NCBI RefSeq assembly: GCF_003952425.1 | Contig: NZ_CP034449.1 | Coordinates: forward strand, 5,072,001-5,136,000 | Length of the DNA: 64,000 nucleotides | DNA from: Mesorhizobium sp. M2A.F.Ca.ET.046.03.2.1 | GTDB lineage: Bacteria; Pseudomonadota; Alphaproteobacteria; Rhizobiales; Rhizobiaceae | Reading direction: 5' to 3' | Shown: positions 22,752-33,360 of the stretch, piece by piece | How positions within the stretch are numbered: position 1 is the first letter of the stretch | How the letters are laid out: each line of letters starts with the position of its first letter | The notes under the pieces: generated by a model | Databases searched by the model: none | What the model was told of the DNA's origin: nothing | The model's input: only the letters and a program-made list of their open reading frames with translations | Translations under genes and position numbers: made by a program

Positions 22752-25571
22752 CTACTGCCCCAGCCGTTCGAGCAGCACGGGCACATGCACCTGGTCGGAT
22801 TTGTAGTTGCCGGTCAGCATGTACATCATGATGTTGACGCCGGCGCGCAGCGCATAGACGCGCTGCATCGGGTCCGGCGGCACGGTCGGCAGCATCGGAT
22901 CGCCGTTCTCGTCGACCGCCCAGGCGCCGGCGAAATCATTGGCGGTGATCATGATCGGCGAGACGCCGTCGCCGGTGCGCACGGGGCGGTTCTCGGTGTT
23001 GCTGGCGTCGAGCGAGGCCTCGACCCACAACGGGCTGCCGCTGAAGCGGCCGGGGAATTCCGGCAGGATGAAGAAGGATTTGGTCAGCACGTGGTCCGAA
23101 GGCACCGGTTCCAGCGGCGGCACGTTGAGATTGGCGAGGATGTCGCGCAACCGCTCGGTCGCCGGACTTGCCGAGCCGGCGCCGATGCCATTGGAAAACT
23201 GGTCGCGCGTGTCGAACAGGACCGTGCCGCCCTGCTGCATATAGGCATCGATGCGGGCGATCGCCGCCTGGCTGGGCATCGGCGCCGATGCATCGATCGG
23301 CCAGTAGATCAGAGGAAAGAAGGACAGTTCGTCCTTGGCGATGTCGACGCCGGCCGGCGGGCCGGGCTCGAGCGCGGTCTTCTCGATCAGGAAACGGGTC
23401 AGGCCTTCAAGGCCGGCACGGCTGATCGAATCGACGCCGGGTTCGCCGGTGATGACATAGGCGATGCGGGTCTTCGAAATGTCGTCGACCGCCTGGGCGT
23501 CGCCTGGCTTCGAATCGTCGGCGCGGGCGAGATCGGCGTGGCCGAAGAGGCCGCTGAGCACGACCAGGACGGCGGCTGTGGTCGCCACGGCCGCGCGGCG
23601 CGGCCGGCGCGCCAGCAGGCCGCCCATCCAGAATACGGCCAAGGTGTCGAGCGCCATCAGCAGGAGCGCGACGGCGACCAGCGGCCCCTTGAGGTTTTCC
23701 GACTCGTCGAAGGCATAGGGGATGGCGGTCACCGGCAGCGAAATCTGCGGGCGCACCAGCGGCGCGAAGGTGCTCGATGCCTCGAGTAGATTGTGCGCGA
23801 AGACGCCCGTCTCGGAGCCGTAAAGGCCGGGCGGGTTCTCCAGGGTCACCGGCAGCGGGCCGGCGCCGGGCACCAGCGGCCGGGCATCTGGCGGGGGCGG
23901 CGTCAGCATGCCGTCGGCGCCGATCATGCGGTAGGGTGCCAGCGACGCGGCGGTGGCTTCGGCATTGGCGATCGCCGCGCCCTGGTTGCGCGACAGCTGC
24001 ACGACGCGCCGCAGCATCTCGACGAACGTGCCGGAGATCGGCAGGTTCGACCAGGTCGCCTCGGGCGTGACATGGAAGAGCACCAGCGTGCCCTTGTCCT
24101 TCTTCATGCCTGTCACCAGCGGCGTGCCGTCGGCAAGCGTGGCCCAGGTGCGCTCGACGATGTCGGGCGTCGGCTCGGCCAGAACCTGCCGGCTGACCGT
24201 CACCTCGGAGGGCGGGGAAAGATCGGCGAAGGGACCGTTCTTCGGGAATTCGGTGACCGCCTGCGGTGTCGTCCAGGATAGCGCACCGCCGAGCGCGCGC
24301 TCGCCGCTGCGCAGCCGGACCGGCAAAAGGTCGTCGTCATTGCCGGCCGCGGCAAGACGCGGGCCGGCAAAGCGGACCAGCGTGCCGCCCTTGTCGACCC
24401 AGTCGACCAGACGCTGCCTGACCTGCTCCGGGATGGTGCCGACATCGGCCATGATGATCATCGCCGGTTTCTGGTCGAGAAGCTGCGGAATGGCGTCGGT
24501 GAGGTCGGCGCTCGACGGCTCGACCAGGTCCGCGAAGGGCTGCAGGGCGCGGCGGATATAGTAGAGCGGCGACAGAAGCGGCTGCGCCTGGTCGGCCTCG
24601 GCCTGAGACAGCAGGCCGACACGGCGTCGTTTCGAGCTTTCGTCCAGCACCCGTACCGCGCCCGCCTGGTGCTCGCCGTCGAGCGCGATCGAGGCGAAAT
24701 CGTTGCGCAGCTCGAAGGGAACCGCCATCGTCGCCGTGGCGGCGGCTTCGCCCGGCGCGAAGGTCAGCGTCGCGTCGGCGATGCGGCGGCCCTTGTCGTC
24801 GAAGGCGCCGGCGGTGACCTGCGCCGGCGCCGGATTGCCCGGCGCGCGGATAGCGGTCAAAGCGAAACCGTCGACCTGGTTGTCGGCGCTAGTCAGGCCG
24901 GTCACCGAGGGCCGGTCGGACGTGGCCCAGACCAGCCGCTTCGCGTTCTTTTCGAGCAGCGTCTTGAAAGCGGCTTCGTCGCCTTTGGCGGCAAGGCCAT
25001 CGGCGAGCACCGCGACGCTGGCGCCCGGCAGGCGCTCCAACGCGGCGGCGACGCGGGCATAGACGGCGGGCCTGTCGGTGGGGATCGGCCGCGGCTTGGC
25101 GGCGCGCAGATGGTCGAGCGCGGCTGAGGCATCGAAGGGGCCGATCTCGGCGTTGGGCTTCTCGGCAGTGAAGGCGATGACGATCGGCACGCCGTTCGAT
25201 CCGGCGTCGGCGATCAGCCGCTCGGCGGTGGCGACGCGCTTGCCCCAGTCAGCGGCGCTTGCCCAGCTGTTGTCGATGACAAGCGCCAGGGCGGAACCTT
25301 CCGCCGGCAGCTTTTCGCGCGGATTGAAGACCGGCTCGGCCAGCGCCATCACGACAAGCGCCGCCATGAGCAGCCGAAGCAGCGTCAGCCACCACGGGCT
25401 TTGCTGCGGGGTTTCCTCGCGTCGGAGGACCCGGGCCAGGATTTTCAGCGGCGGGAAAACTTCCGTCTGCGGCTTGGGCGGGGTGAGCCTGAGCAGCCAC
25501 CAGATCACCGGCAGCGCCACAAGGCCCCACAGCACCATGGGCGCCCCGAAGGAAAGCGGCAGCCAGCTCAT
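22752..25571 (-). CDS. BatA-like/DUF4159 membrane protein
   Basis: 939-aa protein. The N-terminal BatA-type segment (residues 1-85: LSFGAPMVLWGLVALPVIWW, LLRLLMAALVVMALAEPVF) has two membrane spans. It is followed by a VWA-like region (ALALVIDNSWAS), a long periplasmic part, and a further span pair at about 635-680 (LVAVALLLMALDTLAVFWMG). The C-terminal DUF4159 domain has YVITGEPGVDSI and FFPLIYWPIDASAP. It overlaps the DUF58 gene by 4 bp. Such operons were linked to aerotolerance in Bacteroides; in rhizobia the job is unproven. Confidence 0.82.
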   Translation of the reverse strand: MSWLPLSFGAPMVLWGLVALPVIWWLLRLTPPKPQTEVFPPLKILARVLRREETPQQSPWWLTLLRLLMAALVVMALAEPVFNPREKLPAEGSALALVIDNSWASAADWGKRVATAERLIADAGSNGVPIVIAFTAEKPNAEIGPFDASAALDHLRAAKPRPIPTDRPAVYARVAAALERLPGASVAVLADGLAAKGDEAAFKTLLEKNAKRLVWATSDRPSVTGLTSADNQVDGFALTAIRAPGNPAPAQVTAGAFDDKGRRIADATLTFAPGEAAATATMAVPFELRNDFASIALDGEHQAGAVRVLDESSKRRRVGLLSQAEADQAQPLLSPLYYIRRALQPFADLVEPSSADLTDAIPQLLDQKPAMIIMADVGTIPEQVRQRLVDWVDKGGTLVRFAGPRLAAAGNDDDLLPVRLRSGERALGGALSWTTPQAVTEFPKNGPFADLSPPSEVTVSRQVLAEPTPDIVERTWATLADGTPLVTGMKKDKGTLVLFHVTPEATWSNLPISGTFVEMLRRVVQLSRNQGAAIANAEATAASLAPYRMIGADGMLTPPPPDARPLVPGAGPLPVTLENPPGLYGSETGVFAHNLLEASSTFAPLVRPQISLPVTAIPYAFDESENLKGPLVAVALLLMALDTLAVFWMGGLLARRPRRAAVATTAAVLVVLSGLFGHADLARADDSKPGDAQAVDDISKTRIAYVITGEPGVDSISRAGLEGLTRFLIEKTALEPGPPAGVDIAKDELSFFPLIYWPIDASAPMPSQAAIARIDAYMQQGGTVLFDTRDQFSNGIGAGSASPATERLRDILANLNVPPLEPVPSDHVLTKSFFILPEFPGRFSGSPLWVEASLDASNTENRPVRTGDGVSPIMITANDFAGAWAVDENGDPMLPTVPPDPMQRVYALRAGVNIMMYMLTGNYKSDQVHVPVLLERLGQ

Positions 25572-26541
25572 GCGACCGCCTTTCCAGTGGCCTGCGGGGG
25601 GTGACCTCTATCGGCCAGCCCTGCATGACCTTTGTCGGCCAGCCCTGCATGACTGCCGTCGGCGGTCATTGCCATGTGGACGCGCACCAGCGCTTCGGAG
25701 GCGAGCCGGTCCGTGTGATTGACGGTAAAGCTCCAGCCGAGGCGCTTGCACCATGCGGCCAGCTCATCGCGGCGGGCCCGGTAAAGCAGGCGGTATTCCT
25801 CGGCCAGCATCTCGGCGCGACCGGCGGTCAGCTTGTCGCCGGTCTCGGGATCGGTGAACTCGGTGCGGCCGGCATAGGGGAAGGTTTCCTCGGCCGGGTC
25901 GGCGACCTCGATAAGGTGCGCGCGCACGCCATGGCGGGCAAGCACCTCGAGCCAGGCCATGGTTTCCTCGACCGGGTCGAGGAAATCGCTGACGAGCACG
26001 ATGTCGCAGAAGCGGCGGATGGCCGACAGGTCAGGTTTGGCCGGCAGCGCGGCGGCGTGGCTCAGCTGGGCGGCGATGCGCTCGGCGCCGTTGCGGGCGG
26101 TGAACGGGTCGGTCAGGCCCGGCCAGGCGATGCGCTCGCCGCTGCGCGACAAAAGCTCGGCCAAGGCGAGCGCCAGCACCAGCGCGCGCGATTCCTTGGA
26201 AACGCCAGCGCCGGCCGATTTGTAGAGCATGGAAGGCGAGGGGTCGGCCCAGAGCCAGACGGTGTGCGCGGCTTCCCATTCGCGGTCGCGCACATAGGTA
26301 TGGTCGTCTCTGGCCGAGCGGCGCCAGTCGATGCGCGAGGAATCGCCTTCGACATAAGGCCGGAACTGCCAGAAATTCTCGCCGATGCCGCGCTTGCGAC
26401 GGCCGTGCCAACCGGCGATCACCGTATTGACGATGCGCCGCGCCTCGACCAGCAGGTCCGGCACCAGTGAAGCCCGCAACCGGCCGCGGGCGAGCGCGTC
26501 GCGCGTCGCAACCGGTGCCTGGACCTCGCCTATTCGACCCA

Positions 26542-26542
<1 letters not shown>
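25568..26542 (-). CDS. DUF58 protein (VWA-like) of MoxR operon
   Basis: 324-aa DUF58 protein, partner of the MoxR ATPase upstream. The family core is near residues 50-90: GIGENFWQFRPYVEGDSSRI, then DWRRSARDDHTYVRDREWE, a basic patch typical of the family. A metal-site-like DPSPSM near residue 105 belongs to the VWA-type fold. The C-terminus carries a short in-frame repeat (GSHAGLADKGHAGLADRGH) from a 24-bp DNA repeat at about 25608-25655, unusual for this family. It overlaps the moxR stop by one base. Confidence 0.85.
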
Positions 26543-27546
<1,004 letters not shown>

Positions 27547-27702
27547 GCCGTTTCGATCCCTTGTGGTTGGAAATACCGGCCTGCATTCTCAACGTCGCAG
27601 AATGCCGCGATTCGGCCCCGCCTGGCGCCTGCATTCGAACTTAAATCACAGACTTGGGCGGACAAGGCTGACAATCGGGACAACAGTGACTATTTCGTGA
27701 CC

Positions 27703-28347
27703 ATGGCCGAACGCAGCGAACATCGTGAACAAAGCCCGGGTGGGCAGAGCTTGACGAGCGCTACCGAGGCGCGCGGCCTCGAGGCGCTGATCTCGCGCGC
27801 GGCCCGGGCGGGCAAGGGGCCGGCGCCGGTCGAGCGCTGGAATCCGGATTTCTGCGGCGACCTCGACATGGAGATCAAGGCGGACGGCACCTGGTTCTAT
27901 CTTGGCACGCCGATCGGCCGGATGCCGCTGGTGCAGCTCTTTTCCAGCGTGCTGCGCAAAGATGCCGACGGAAAGACCTATCTCGTGACTCCGGTCGAGC
28001 GGGTCGGAATCCGGGTCGTCGACGCGCCTTTCATCGCCGTTGAAATGAATGCGTCCGGGAGCGGCGACGAGCAAGTCATCACCTTCCGCACCAATGTCGG
28101 CGACGTTGTCGCCGCCGGGCCCGGCCATCCGCTGCGTTTCGTCGACGAGGACGAAACCGGTGGGCTGAAGCCTTATGTGCTGGTGCGCGGACGGCTGGAG
28201 GCGCTGGTGGCGCGGGCTGTGATGTATGAGCTGGTCGCGCATGGCGAGGAGATCGACATCGACGGCAAGGCGATGTTCGCCGTCCGCTCGGGCGGCGAGG
28301 TCTATCCGATCATGCCGGCCGAAAAACTGAAACGGCTGAGCGCGTGA
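27703..28347 (+). CDS. DUF1285 protein
   Basis: 214-aa conserved alphaproteobacterial protein of the DUF1285 family. Recognisable features are WNPDFCGDLDMEIKADGTWFY, PLVQLFSSVLRKD and HPLRFV. A structure-based link to small-molecule binding has been suggested for the family, but no reaction is known. The start is ATG 27703, with an in-frame GTG two codons earlier. The stop shares a base with the start of the nudix gene (TGATG), so the three plus-strand genes form one operon. Confidence 0.83.
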   Translation: MAERSEHREQSPGGQSLTSATEARGLEALISRAARAGKGPAPVERWNPDFCGDLDMEIKADGTWFYLGTPIGRMPLVQLFSSVLRKDADGKTYLVTPVERVGIRVVDAPFIAVEMNASGSGDEQVITFRTNVGDVVAAGPGHPLRFVDEDETGGLKPYVLVRGRLEALVARAVMYELVAHGEEIDIDGKAMFAVRSGGEVYPIMPAEKLKRLSA

Positions 28348-28979
28348 TGGACCAGGTGACGCGGGCGCCGTTTTCGATCGCGGATTTCCGGGCCCGGGCC
28401 GCCGCGCAGGCCGCGATTACCCCTGGCGAGGATTTCGGCGATCATCGCTTCAACCCCGATCACCCCAGGCTCCAGCACGTCAAGCCGCTGCGGGACGCGG
28501 CCGTGCTCATCCCGGTCGTCGACCGCGCCGAGGGCGCCATGGTGCTGCTCACCAAGCGCGCCGAGAAGCTGCGCAGCCATTCCGGCCAGGTGGCCTTTCC
28601 GGGCGGCACGATCGATGCGACCGACCCCAGTCCGGAGGCGACCGCGCTGCGGGAGACTTTCGAGGAGATCGGCCTCGATCGCGGCCATATCGAGATCATC
28701 GGCCGCATGCCGGATTATGTATCGGGCAGCGGCTACCGCATCGTGCCGGTGCTTTCGGTGGTGCGCCCCGGCTTTTCGCTGACGCTCAATGCCGACGAAG
28801 TCGACGCCGCCTTCGAGGTTCCCTTGAGTTTCCTGATGGACCCGGCCAACCACGCGCGCGACAGCCGCATGTGGAACGATCTCGAATGGTTCTTTTACGA
28901 TATGCCCTATGGCGACCAGCGAATCTGGGGCGTCACCGCCGGCATCATCCGCACGCTGTATGAAAGGCTTTATGCGTGA
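28347..28979 (+). CDS. CoA pyrophosphatase (nudix hydrolase)
   Basis: 210-aa nudix hydrolase, probably splitting coenzyme A to phosphopantetheine and adenosine 3',5'-bisphosphate. The CoA-specific motif LLTKRAEKLRSHSGQVAFPG comes just before the nudix box (GTIDATDPSPEATALRETFE then EIGL), which has the expected Glu residues. The length is normal. It is coupled to both neighbours by start/stop overlaps. Confidence 0.9.
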   Translation: MDQVTRAPFSIADFRARAAAQAAITPGEDFGDHRFNPDHPRLQHVKPLRDAAVLIPVVDRAEGAMVLLTKRAEKLRSHSGQVAFPGGTIDATDPSPEATALRETFEEIGLDRGHIEIIGRMPDYVSGSGYRIVPVLSVVRPGFSLTLNADEVDAAFEVPLSFLMDPANHARDSRMWNDLEWFFYDMPYGDQRIWGVTAGIIRTLYERLYA

Positions 28980-30244
28980 GCGTCGAGCTGTCCCTCTCGA
29001 GCCAGGCCGGTTGGCTTGGCGACAAGGCCCTGCAGCAATTGCTGGCTGCGCTGAAGCAGGGCGGCGAGGAAGCGCGTGTCGCCGGCGGCGCGGTGCGCAA
29101 TGCGCTGCTTGGCCAACCGGTGGCCGATATCGACATCGCCGCGACGACACTGCCCGAAGAGACCATCCGGCGCGCGGAGGCGGCCGGCTTCAAGACGGCG
29201 CCGACAGGGATCGAACACGGCACCATCACCGTGATTGCGGGTGGCAAGCCCTATGAAGTCACCACGCTGCGCGCTGATGTCGAGACCGACGGCCGCCGGG
29301 CGAAAGTGACTTTCGGGCGCGACTGGAAGCTTGATGCCGAGCGGCGCGACTTCACCATCAACGCGCTCTATGCCGAAGCCGACGGCACGGTCGTCGATCT
29401 TGTCGGCGGCATTGCCGATATCGAGGCGCGGCGGCTGCGTTTCATCGGCGACGCGGGGGCGCGCATCCGCGAGGATTATCTGCGCATCCTGCGGTTTTTC
29501 CGCTTCTTCGCCTGGTATGGCGACGGCCGCCCCGATGCCGAAGGCCTGAAGGCCTGCGCCAGGCTGAAGGAGGGGCTTGCCCAGCTTTCGGCCGAACGCG
29601 TCTGGTCCGAACTGAAGAAGCTGCTGTCGGCTCCAGACCCTTCGCGCGCCCTGCTCTGGATGCGCCAGGCCGGCGTGCTGACCGCCGTGCTGCCGGAAAG
29701 CGAGAAATGGGGCATCGATGCCATCCACGGGCTGGCCAGGACCGGGAAGGATCTCGGCTGGATCGCCGATCCGATGCTGCGGCTCGAGGCAATCGTCCCG
29801 CCCGATGCCGTGCGCATGAAGACGCTTGGCGAGCGGCTGCGGCTTTCGAATGACGAGGCCGCTCGCCTGCGGCACTGGGCGCTGACCATCGCCCCGGACG
29901 CGAAGATGACCGAGACCGAACTGGCCAAGAAGCTCTACTACGGCGATCGCGACGGCTATCTCGACCGCATCCGGCTGGCGCTTGCCGCCGCGCGGACGCG
30001 TGCCGTGGAAGACAACCAGGCAATGATGGAGGCTGGCGGCCTTTCACGCCTGCTCAACTTCACGCTGAAATGGACAAAACCGGTGTTTCCGATCAAGGGC
30101 GCCGACCTGACTGGCCTTGGCGCGTCACCAGGGCCGAAGCTCGGCGCGACGCTGAAGAACCTCGAAAGGGAATGGGTCGGGTCGAGCTTCACCCTGGAAC
30201 GCGGCGCGCTCATGGAGCGCGCCGCGCAGGCCTTGGAGCCTTAG
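28976..30244 (+). CDS. cca: CCA tRNA nucleotidyltransferase / class II polymerase
   Basis: 422-aa enzyme that adds or repairs the 3' CCA end of tRNA. The head domain has VAGGAVRNALLGQPVADIDI with the DxD catalytic acids near residue 49. The ERRDFTINALY motif that positions the nucleotide is near 121, and the RNA-binding DYLRILRFFRFFAWYG is near 162. The start is GTG at 28976, overlapping the nudix stop by 4 bp. The C-terminal tail/body domain is complete. The TAG stop lies in the left end of repeat copy B. Confidence 0.93.
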   Translation: MSVELSLSSQAGWLGDKALQQLLAALKQGGEEARVAGGAVRNALLGQPVADIDIAATTLPEETIRRAEAAGFKTAPTGIEHGTITVIAGGKPYEVTTLRADVETDGRRAKVTFGRDWKLDAERRDFTINALYAEADGTVVDLVGGIADIEARRLRFIGDAGARIREDYLRILRFFRFFAWYGDGRPDAEGLKACARLKEGLAQLSAERVWSELKKLLSAPDPSRALLWMRQAGVLTAVLPESEKWGIDAIHGLARTGKDLGWIADPMLRLEAIVPPDAVRMKTLGERLRLSNDEAARLRHWALTIAPDAKMTETELAKKLYYGDRDGYLDRIRLALAAARTRAVEDNQAMMEAGGLSRLLNFTLKWTKPVFPIKGADLTGLGASPGPKLGATLKNLEREWVGSSFTLERGALMERAAQALEP

Positions 30245-30365
30245 GTCGTTTCACCATTTCATGGAAACGGCGAACCGCTCTATCTCTTTGTTTTATGCAA
30301 TTCCGGACGGAAGGCTACGGCGAAGACCTGAGCCTGACCGCTCACACTTTCCTGGAATTGCTCCT
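30242..30365. repeat. Dispersed intergenic repeat, copy B
   Basis: Same element as at 7255-7358, here with a roughly 23-bp insertion (about 30313-30335) between the ACGGAA segment and CGCTCACAC, and several base changes. The left end supplies the TAG stop of cca. Confidence 0.8.
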
Positions 30366-30389
30366 GTCGGCCGGGGGGACCCGCGCCTG

Positions 30390-31372
30390 TCAGTGTATCG
30401 CCACGGGAGCCAGCGCCCGCGAGAGACTTGCCTCGCCCTTGCCGTAGATTGACGGGTCGTAGTTGGCCAGCGTGTCCGTGCGGGCCGTGTTGAGCAGGTC
30501 ATTGGTGATCTGCACCGGCGTCGCCTTGGTGAACTTGCTGCCGATGATCGCGGCGTAGCCCGAGATGATCGGCGCGGCGAAAGACGTTCCATAGAGACCC
30601 GTCTTGTCGCCTTCGACGCCGACCAACCAGGAAATTGGCTCTGCACCTGCGTATTGGTACCGGCGTAGTCGGAATACCATGCAAGCTGAGCCTTGTTGGC
30701 CGTCGTGCCGTTCGTCGACAGCGCGCCGACGAAGATCGCCGTCGATTTGCCGATCAAAGCGAGATCGAGATAGTCCTGCTGGCCGTTGATGGCCGCGCCA
30801 ACGGCGACGGCGTCGTTGCCGGCCGCCTTGGAGACGACGGCCGTTCCCCTGGTCGCATAGTTTATGATCGAGGCTTCTTCCGGGGCCCACCAGATCTGAT
30901 TCACGCTGTAGCCCGCGTTGGTGTACATGCCGTAGCTCAGGTTGAGCACATTAAGACCGCGTGCCAGCGAAACGGTCGTTCCGGTCGAGAAATCCTTGGA
31001 GCGGATGGTCGCCGCGGGAGCGATCATGCTCGCCTCCTCGCGCGTCCATTCACCGTGCCGCTGCGTCTGCACGCCGATTCCGAAATTGCCGGAGAAGCGC
31101 GACGTGCTGCTGAAATCGTCGACCATGGTGATGGTGACGCCCTTGCCCTTGTAACCGGCGGACCATGCGGCGCCGACGTCGGGGCTCATCCAGTTCTGTA
31201 GGGTCTGCGTCGTGCGCGCGACCGGGATCGTGGCGCTTACGCAGATGGACCCGCCGCCATGGCAGAGCGCGGCCATTTCGTCCGGGCTGAGCGCTTCCTG
31301 CGCTGATGCCATCGGCGCCGAAAGAATGGCCAAGGCGGCGGCGAGGCCGAACTTCAAGGACTTAACCGACAT
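30390..31372 (-). pseudogene. S8 (subtilisin-like) serine peptidase broken by a frameshift
   Basis: An exported subtilase. The signal peptide is MSVKSLKFGLAAALAILSAP (cleavage near ASAQ). The catalytic Asp lies in ITMVDDFSS, the His in QTQRHGEWT and the Ser in YGTSFAAPIISGYAA. The frame holding Asp and His runs to about 30640, then continues as unrelated Arg/Ser-rich sequence. The Ser-containing segment, from VGVEGDKTGLYGTS to the stop at 30390, is in another frame. A single-base loss (or two-base gain) between about 30624 and 30650 explains this. Either the gene is recently inactivated or the base is a sequencing error. Start 31372 has GGAG 7 bases upstream. It lies downstream of a small exported protein gene. 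Confidence 0.8.
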
Positions 31373-31452
31373 GTTCATTCTCCAGTCAGACAGAACCAGG
31401 ACGGGCGATCGTGAGTTTCGGGACAAGATGATTTCATTTGCCTGCCCTCCGA

Positions 31453-32031
31453 TCAGAAAGTGAGACGGTAGTTCAGCCAGAGATGCATGGTCTCCGGCCT
31501 GGCGCTGACCAGATACTTCAGCGTTTCCTCAGGCGCGGTCTCCCCCGCCGCCAGCCGGCAATTGACGCTGTAGGTTCCGAACTCGCCGTAGTCGGCCTCG
31601 CAGGGCTTTTCCGTCAGATTGCCGCCGATGGTGGTGGTGACCGACAGGGACAGGGTGCTGTTGGGATTCGGATGGGTCTGGGTGAGAAATCCGAGCTTGA
31701 GGCTCGGCTCGATACGATATTTCTCGGCTTGCTCGCCGGTGCCGAACCCCCAGAGAAAGCCCGTATCGGGCGTGATCTGGGTGAGGAAGTCGACATGCAT
31801 GTCGATCCAACTCGCGTGATACCAACGGCTGAAGGAGATCCAGCTTCCGCTCTGCAATTCATAGCCGCCAGTGCCGAGGCCCCTGGCCTTGTCGCTGAGC
31901 GGAGAACCCTGATGGACATCGACGAGCGAGGTGGTCCATTCCTGCGCGGCCGCGCCGGACGCGAAGAGGAAGGCGCACGCCAAAAGCACCGCCGTGCAGA
32001 AACCGCCTCGGATGTTGGACCGCTCGCGCAT
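31453..32031 (-). CDS. Exported, probably outer-membrane protein upstream of the subtilase
   Basis: 192-aa protein not recognised. The signal peptide runs from MRERSNIRGG to ASGAAAQ. The mature part alternates polar and hydrophobic residues with many aromatics and ends NYRLTF, which suggests beta-strands in an outer-membrane barrel or beta-sandwich. Two Cys (EKPCEAD and VNCRLA) may pair. A longer start at 32055 is possible; 32031 has GAGGTG 9 bases upstream and a cleaner signal peptide. It lies 80 bp before the subtilase on the same strand and may form a secretion or substrate pair with it (inferred). Confidence 0.6.
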   Translation of the reverse strand: MRERSNIRGGFCTAVLLACAFLFASGAAAQEWTTSLVDVHQGSPLSDKARGLGTGGYELQSGSWISFSRWYHASWIDMHVDFLTQITPDTGFLWGFGTGEQAEKYRIEPSLKLGFLTQTHPNPNSTLSLSVTTTIGGNLTEKPCEADYGEFGTYSVNCRLAAGETAPEETLKYLVSARPETMHLWLNYRLTF

Positions 32032-32376
32032 GCGCGAAGCACCTCGCCCCACCATTCCGGACAGCGCCTTGATGGCGAAGGGCTTCTCGGGCAGCCGCCT
32101 CTGGCCGGATCATGCACGGGAGAATCGCACGCAGACCGTTACCGCCAGGTTATCTAAGCTGTTACGAATATAAGAATTCCCCCGAATTATGGATACACAG
32201 CGCCTATGCATGTCGCGTAAAACTAAAAACCTAAAGCGCATGGAGCGAATCTGAAAGATCGCGACGCGCTTTAGGCCGGCGATCGAGGATCGCCGACGAA
32301 GAGGGCGGGATGCGAGGCAAGCAGTTTCCCGCCAGCCTTGCCGGCCGGTGACGTCTGGAAGTCCGATCCGGCCCGA
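32032..32376. other. Intergenic region with a palindromic repeat segment
   Basis: 345 bp without a convincing gene. An AT-rich stretch (32145-32235) is followed by an inverted pair, CTAAAGCGC at about 32231 and GCGCTTTAG at about 32266. This resembles short palindromic intergenic sequences common in rhizobia. It probably carries the promoter of the minus-strand exported-protein gene. Confidence 0.5.
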
Positions 32377-32562
32377 TCAGGCGGCGTCGCGGACCTTCTG
32401 GACGCGCGAGCGGATCGCCTCGATCATCGTCTCGCGGATGATGGTCTCGCCATGCGTTTCACGCATATGCTCGACGGCGCGGCGCATGACCTCCGCTTCT
32501 TCCTCGGCGCGCGTATGCCAGTCACAGCCGGGAACCAGCGATCCGCATTGAAATTCCTTCAT
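32377..32562 (-). CDS. Small DUF1059 protein
   Basis: 61-aa protein of the DUF1059 family. It has an N-terminal CGSLVPGCDWH cysteine/histidine arrangement (possible metal site) and a helical tail with HMRETHGETIIRETMIEAIR. Role unknown. GGAAAGGAAAATCCCC precedes the ATG at 32562. It is isolated from its neighbours. Confidence 0.8.
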   Translation of the reverse strand: MKEFQCGSLVPGCDWHTRAEEEAEVMRRAVEHMRETHGETIIRETMIEAIRSRVQKVRDAA

Positions 32563-32841
32563 GGGGATTTTCCTTTCCTCGCGACGGGGCTGCTCAGCCA
32601 GAGCGCTCCAGCCATTTGTCTTTATGCAATCCCGCCCAAAGCCGATGCGCGTTTTCGCAGGATTGCCCGGATGGATATCAATAACACATGCCGCCGCTTT
32701 CGGTTGCACGAAGGAGTGGCCGAGGGCGGTCGGCGCGGTAAAAGCATGAAACGAAGGGCGAAGCACTGGTGCTCCGCCCTTCGCGCCGCCTGAGCCTGCT
32801 ATGCCTCGCCGGGTGCGGTTTTCCTGGAATTGCTCCAGCCG

Positions 32842-33102
32842 TTACTTCATGATCTTGACGGCTTCGGCGATTTTTTTCTTGCCGCTCATGTCCCAGGACA
32901 CGCGAACCTTCTCACCGGCCTGAATGCCGGGATCCTTGAAGGCCTTGGACAGAGTGAAGGTCGACCCATCGTCGAGAACCAGGCTCATGGCCGTTCCATC
33001 AAAGCTCTTCACGGTTCCCGTGGTGTGCTTGGCAGCCGCGAACGCGGCGCCACCGGAGGCGAGGAAGGCGACGGTTGCCGCCGTCACGATAAGCTTGCGC
33101 AT
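32842..33102 (-). CDS. Small exported DUF1344 protein
   Basis: 86-aa exported protein. The signal peptide is MRKLIVTAATVAFLASGGAA (cleavage AFA-AAK). The mature part of about 63 residues resembles DUF1344 (GTVKSFDGTAMSLVLDDGST), a small OB-like beta barrel, with a Lys-rich end. The function is unknown. A GGAGAGCATGCC leader precedes the start. Confidence 0.8.
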   Translation of the reverse strand: MRKLIVTAATVAFLASGGAAFAAAKHTTGTVKSFDGTAMSLVLDDGSTFTLSKAFKDPGIQAGEKVRVSWDMSGKKKIAEAVKIMK

Positions 33103-33360
33103 GGCATGCTCTCCTGGAAATGCAGGCGCCCGTTGGATCAGGCACCTCTCTTAGATCAGGGCCGTCAAGTCGCGTCGAGTCGCGGTCGTGGGACGCGATG
33201 ATCGCCACCTCTGCCGCCGCCGCTTCCCGGCCCGGCAACCTTAAATAGCTCAATTTTTTCAAAAGGATATTAGACGTAAAAGAAATCCGGCCCGCCACAT
33301 TGCCTGCCAAGATTCGACGAATGGGACAGCAATGCGGCCACAGCCGCGCTCACCTGATCG

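Noticed and set aside
22437..23789. 450-codon plus-strand open frame over the MoxR operon
   Set aside because: It spans two real minus-strand genes, has no ribosome site or recognisable domain, and follows their codon bias.
30293..30640. The subtilase frame read through to 30293
   Set aside because: After about 30640 the translation turns into Arg/Ser-rich sequence without the Ser active site, and it overlaps the dispersed repeat; a frameshift is the simpler explanation.
32620..32840. A further copy of the dispersed repeat near 32630 and 32820
   Set aside because: Only short pieces match (TTTATGCAATCCCG, TTTTCCTGGAATTGCTCC), so I could not confirm a real copy.
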